DNA from: an uncultured Lachnospiraceae bacterium
GTDB taxonomy: Bacteria > Bacillota > Clostridia > Lachnospirales > Lachnospiraceae
Length of the DNA stretch: 34,782 nucleotides
Assembly: GCA_900315495.1 (NCBI GenBank)
Contig: OMZJ01000053.1
Span: 1 to 34,782, forward strand
Reading direction: 5' to 3'
The notes beneath the pieces were generated by a model. That model was not told the origin of the DNA and ran no database searches. It was given only the letters and a program-made list of their open reading frames with translations. Both the position numbers and the translations under genes were made by a program. Each line of letters begins with the position of its first letter. Positions within the stretch are counted from its first letter, which is position 1. Positions 32,148-34,782 of the stretch are shown piece after piece.

Positions 32148-32972
32148 ATGATGAAGAAAAATCTGTTTACTGCTGTCGTAACGTCTGCACTGATCGGGTC
32201 TGCGCTGTATGCGGTTCCGGCCGCTGCCGCGCCGGAGACATCGCTCTTTCAAACCATGAATGCCTCGGAAGAGCCCGAGGAAGCAGAAGAAAAGGATGTG
32301 GCCACGGTTTCGGTCTCCGCGGAGAGCAGCGTGAAGATCGAGCCGGACATGGCGGAGATTGCCTTCAGCGTCGATACGACCAACGCAGACGCCGCGGAGG
32401 CGGAAAAGGAAAACAGTGAAAAGACGGACGCGGTGCAGGCGGCCCTGTCGGCCCTCGGCATCGACGGGATGGAGGTCAGCACCAGCGACTACAGCATGAG
32501 CCCGGTGTACGATTACAACAACACGGACGAAGAGGGCAATCCGGCGCTGACGGGATATGAGGTGACCACAACGCTTTCCGTCACCGGTATCGGCGTTGAT
32601 GACGCCGGGAAAGTGATCTCGGAGGGCGTGAAAGCGGGCATCAACAACGTGCAGTACGTCAACTTCCTCTCGTCGAACTATGACGAGGCCTATGACCAGG
32701 CACTGGCACAGGCCATGAAGGACTGCCGGAGAAAAGCGGATGTGATCGCGGAAGCCGCCGGCCTGAAGGTGATCCGGGCGACCTGGATTGACGAAGGCTA
32801 CCAGGACACCTCCGCGAAATATGAGACGCGTTCCTACGCAGCCAATGAAGTGATGGAGGCCTACGATGCGTCGTCCGCGGATTCCAGCCGCACGCTGACC
32901 CCGGGACAGCTTGAGATCACCGCGAGCGTCTCCGTCGAGTATTCCCTCGCGGATTCTTCCGCGGAGGACTGA
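32148..32972 (+). CDS. Secreted SIMPL-domain (DUF541, YggE-like) protein
   Basis: A 274-residue protein. A Sec signal peptide (about 1-27) ends in AVPAAAA, followed by an acidic linker rich in Glu. The SIMPL domain (about 50-268) has the family pattern VSVSAESSVKIEPDMAEIAF, then YEVTTTLSVTG, ALAQAMKDCRRKADVIAEAAG and a final ITASVSVEYSL. Homologues (YggE, BP26) form large oligomers and are linked to stress tolerance, but the molecular role is unsettled. Two adjacent ATGs (32148 and 32151) follow AAGGAGG; the second has slightly better spacing. The neighbour downstream is a secreted serpin. Confidence 0.88.
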   Translation: MMKKNLFTAVVTSALIGSALYAVPAAAAPETSLFQTMNASEEPEEAEEKDVATVSVSAESSVKIEPDMAEIAFSVDTTNADAAEAEKENSEKTDAVQAALSALGIDGMEVSTSDYSMSPVYDYNNTDEEGNPALTGYEVTTTLSVTGIGVDDAGKVISEGVKAGINNVQYVNFLSSNYDEAYDQALAQAMKDCRRKADVIAEAAGLKVIRATWIDEGYQDTSAKYETRSYAANEVMEAYDASSADSSRTLTPGQLEITASVSVEYSLADSSAED

Positions 32973-33182
32973 TCTTCAAAAGTTTCATCGCATTACTGCC
33001 CAGTGATCCGGATTGGCATTGAAAAACAAAAAGATCGGACGGAAATCAGGCCCCAACCGGTCGGAATCACATCTCTCCGGGCGTGGAAGACACAGAAAGC
33101 GACTGGGACGGGCTGAAGATTTTCGCGCAGCAATGCTCCAGCGGGGGGAGGCTCAGAAGGGAAAGAAAAGAAGGAGAGGACA

Positions 33183-34634
33183 ATGAAACAGATAAAATGT
33201 ATGCGATGGGCGGGAATCGCGGCGATAGTATCGCTGGCTGCCGGCTTCCCGGTCCCGGCCGGCGCGGCGGAGAAGGAATCGTCCGATTCGGAATCCGCCG
33301 GCTGTATCGGTGCGGGGGCTGAAGCGACGCAGGAAACAGAGGACAATCCGACGGAAACCGGGGAAGATCCGGCGGACTTTGATCTTTCCTCCCTGCCGCT
33401 TCTTGTGCATGCGGCGGACCCGGTGGAGCGCATCGGGGAGGGACAGGATCCCGAGGCGTTCCAGTACTCCGAGGAATATTCGGCCTGGTGGAACAGTCAC
33501 CTTGAGGCACAGCAGGCCAGTGCGGATCTGCAGCCTTCTCTGGCGGCGTTCTATGAGAAAACAATGCAGGAGCTTCTCGCCGATGACGGGGAGACGAATG
33601 CGGTCTGTTCCCCGGTGAACCTGTACTTTGCCCTGGCAATGCTGACCGAATGCACCGGCGGAGAGACGCAGGGGCAGCTTCTGGACTTTCTCGGCGCCGA
33701 CAGCCTGCAGAATCTGCGGAAAACCGCGGATGCCGTCTGGAACGCAAACGCGCAGGATACGCCCCTTGCGGAGATCCTTCCGGCAAACTCGCTGTGGATG
33801 AACCAGGACGTGGCCTTCCGGGATGACACCCTGCAGACCCTTGCGGAGCGGTATCACGTCTCCTCCTTTGCCGGAGATCTGTCCGGTCAGGAGGCAAACC
33901 GCGCACTGCACACCTGGATCAACGAGAACACGAACCACCTCTTGGAACAGCAGGCGGATGCCATGCAGATGGATGCGGACACCGTCCTGGCGCTGATCTC
34001 CACCTTGTATTACAAGGCGTCCTGGCAGGAGAGCTTTGCCAAAGAGGACACCACGGAGGAAGTTTTCTACGGGAAAACGGACCTCACAGTCCCGATGATG
34101 CACCAGGAGCTGCACGCGATGGTGTACTCTGGCGACGGATTCCGCGCCTTGCCGCTCTCCCTCTCCGCGGGAACCATGTGGATCTTCCTGCCGAACGATG
34201 CCGATGGTGTGGGACAGCTGGCGTCAAACCCGGAGGTAATCCGGCTGGTTCAGAATCCGGAGGCAGAAGGCATCTCCTCGCAGTTTGCCAATGTGCGCCT
34301 GTCTTTGCCGAGGTTTGACGCAGCTTCGCGCCTGTCCCTTGCTGATTCCCTCCAGAAGCTTGGTGTCACGAAGATCTTTGAGAGTCAGGCGGATTTTACT
34401 CCCCTGATCGAAGAGCCTGGGTGCTTTGTGTCTCAGATTGAACACGCAGCCAGGGTGCAGGCCGATGAGGACGGCGTCGAAGCCGCTGCGTTCACAGCTG
34501 TGAAGATGGAAGGCACGGCACTGATCGAGGAAAACATTGACTTTACGGTAGATCGCCCATTCCTCTTTGTCCTGACCGGAGATGACGGATCCATTCTCTT
34601 CACCGGACTGGTCAACCGTCCGGAGGAAGCGTAA
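33183..34634 (+). CDS. Secreted serpin-family protease inhibitor
   Basis: A 483-residue serpin. A Sec signal peptide covers about 1-28 (PVPAGAA), followed by an acidic, probably disordered segment to about 115. The serpin core (about 118-481) shows NAVCSPVNLYFALAMLTECTGG (139-160), TLYYKASWQESF (274-285), VRLSLPRFD (371-379) and the C-terminal DRPFLFVL...ILFTGLVNRP. The reactive-centre loop has the inhibitory hinge Gly431-Val-Glu-Ala-Ala-Ala436, with Val at P14 where Thr or Ser is usual. Counting from the hinge puts P1 near Thr445; counting back from the PF motif puts it near Ile448. Such small or hydrophobic residues would suit elastase-like proteases. ATG at 33183 follows AAGGAG. The target is unknown. 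Confidence 0.93.
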   Translation: MKQIKCMRWAGIAAIVSLAAGFPVPAGAAEKESSDSESAGCIGAGAEATQETEDNPTETGEDPADFDLSSLPLLVHAADPVERIGEGQDPEAFQYSEEYSAWWNSHLEAQQASADLQPSLAAFYEKTMQELLADDGETNAVCSPVNLYFALAMLTECTGGETQGQLLDFLGADSLQNLRKTADAVWNANAQDTPLAEILPANSLWMNQDVAFRDDTLQTLAERYHVSSFAGDLSGQEANRALHTWINENTNHLLEQQADAMQMDADTVLALISTLYYKASWQESFAKEDTTEEVFYGKTDLTVPMMHQELHAMVYSGDGFRALPLSLSAGTMWIFLPNDADGVGQLASNPEVIRLVQNPEAEGISSQFANVRLSLPRFDAASRLSLADSLQKLGVTKIFESQADFTPLIEEPGCFVSQIEHAARVQADEDGVEAAAFTAVKMEGTALIEENIDFTVDRPFLFVLTGDDGSILFTGLVNRPEEA

Positions 34635-34684
34635 TTCATTTATCATTCGTCCGTATTCGGGTGAGGCTCTGATTTCGGCATATC

Positions 34685-34716
34685 AAAAAGGCTGCTGATT
34701 CATCAGCAGCCTTTTT
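34685..34716. terminator. Bidirectional terminator after serpin gene
   Basis: AAAAAGGCTGCTGA (34685-34698) pairs perfectly over 14 bp with TCAGCAGCCTTTTT (34703-34716) around TTCA. The A and T runs on either side make it a terminator for both strands. Nothing further is recognised to the window end at 34782. Confidence 0.9.
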
Positions 34717-34782
34717 GTATATGATATCAGCTCCAGGATCAGCATCGGTTTGTTCCTCGCCGGGATCCAAGTGCACTCCTTT

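Noticed and set aside
1..34782. CRISPR arrays, tRNA or rRNA genes, insertion sequences, prophage or integrase genes
   Set aside because: No regularly spaced identical repeats, no tRNA-like cloverleaf in the gaps inspected, and no transposase or integrase motif in any frame.

Overview
The window looks like a chromosomal segment of a GC-rich Firmicute, most likely a Clostridia/Lachnospiraceae-type gut or rumen anaerobe. This is inferred from strong AGGAGG-type ribosome binding sites, ATG/GTG/TTG starts, ABC uptake systems, a heterodimeric ABC exporter, a small alarmone synthetase, and an aconitase-like hydratase next to an NADP-type isocitrate dehydrogenase. No rRNA, tRNA, insertion sequence, prophage or CRISPR array was seen. 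Species cannot be named from sequence alone.

Left part (1-9.3 kb): an SDR dehydrogenase and a D-lactate-dehydrogenase-type 2-hydroxyacid dehydrogenase read rightward, separated by a hairpin. A leftward two-gene ABC exporter (4279-6120 and 2461-4275) has one degenerate ATP site and is divergent from an AraC-family regulator. Then comes a peptide-type ABC uptake system: binding protein (7638-9269), a terminator plus new promoter, and permease/permease/ATPase/ATPase genes (9560-13556).

Middle (13.6-23.5 kb): a MATE efflux protein preceded by a 25-bp inverted repeat; a glycerophosphodiester phosphodiesterase with a long folded leader, followed by an Atg22/UMF1-like MFS transporter; a LacI-family regulator divergent from a MalE-F-G-type sugar uptake operon, with CGAAA repeats about one helical turn apart in the shared promoter region; and a HAD hydrolase. 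The sugar operon has no ATPase and must borrow one.

Right part (23.5-34.8 kb): a 640-bp gene-free stretch with a terminator, a folded element and a very good promoter; then a small alarmone synthetase, an OmpR/HK two-component pair and a metallo-beta-lactamase-fold protein packed tightly together; the aconitase-family hydratase and isocitrate dehydrogenase, which together would convert citrate to 2-oxoglutarate; and two secreted proteins, a SIMPL-domain protein and a serpin with a recognisable reactive-centre loop.

The strongest items for follow-up are the secreted serpin, the phased CGAAA array with a related palindrome at the first promoter, the alarmone synthetase/two-component/MBL cluster with its long leader, the folded leader of the phosphodiesterase gene, the unexplained element near 23.75 kb, and the lack of a lipobox on both solute-binding proteins.
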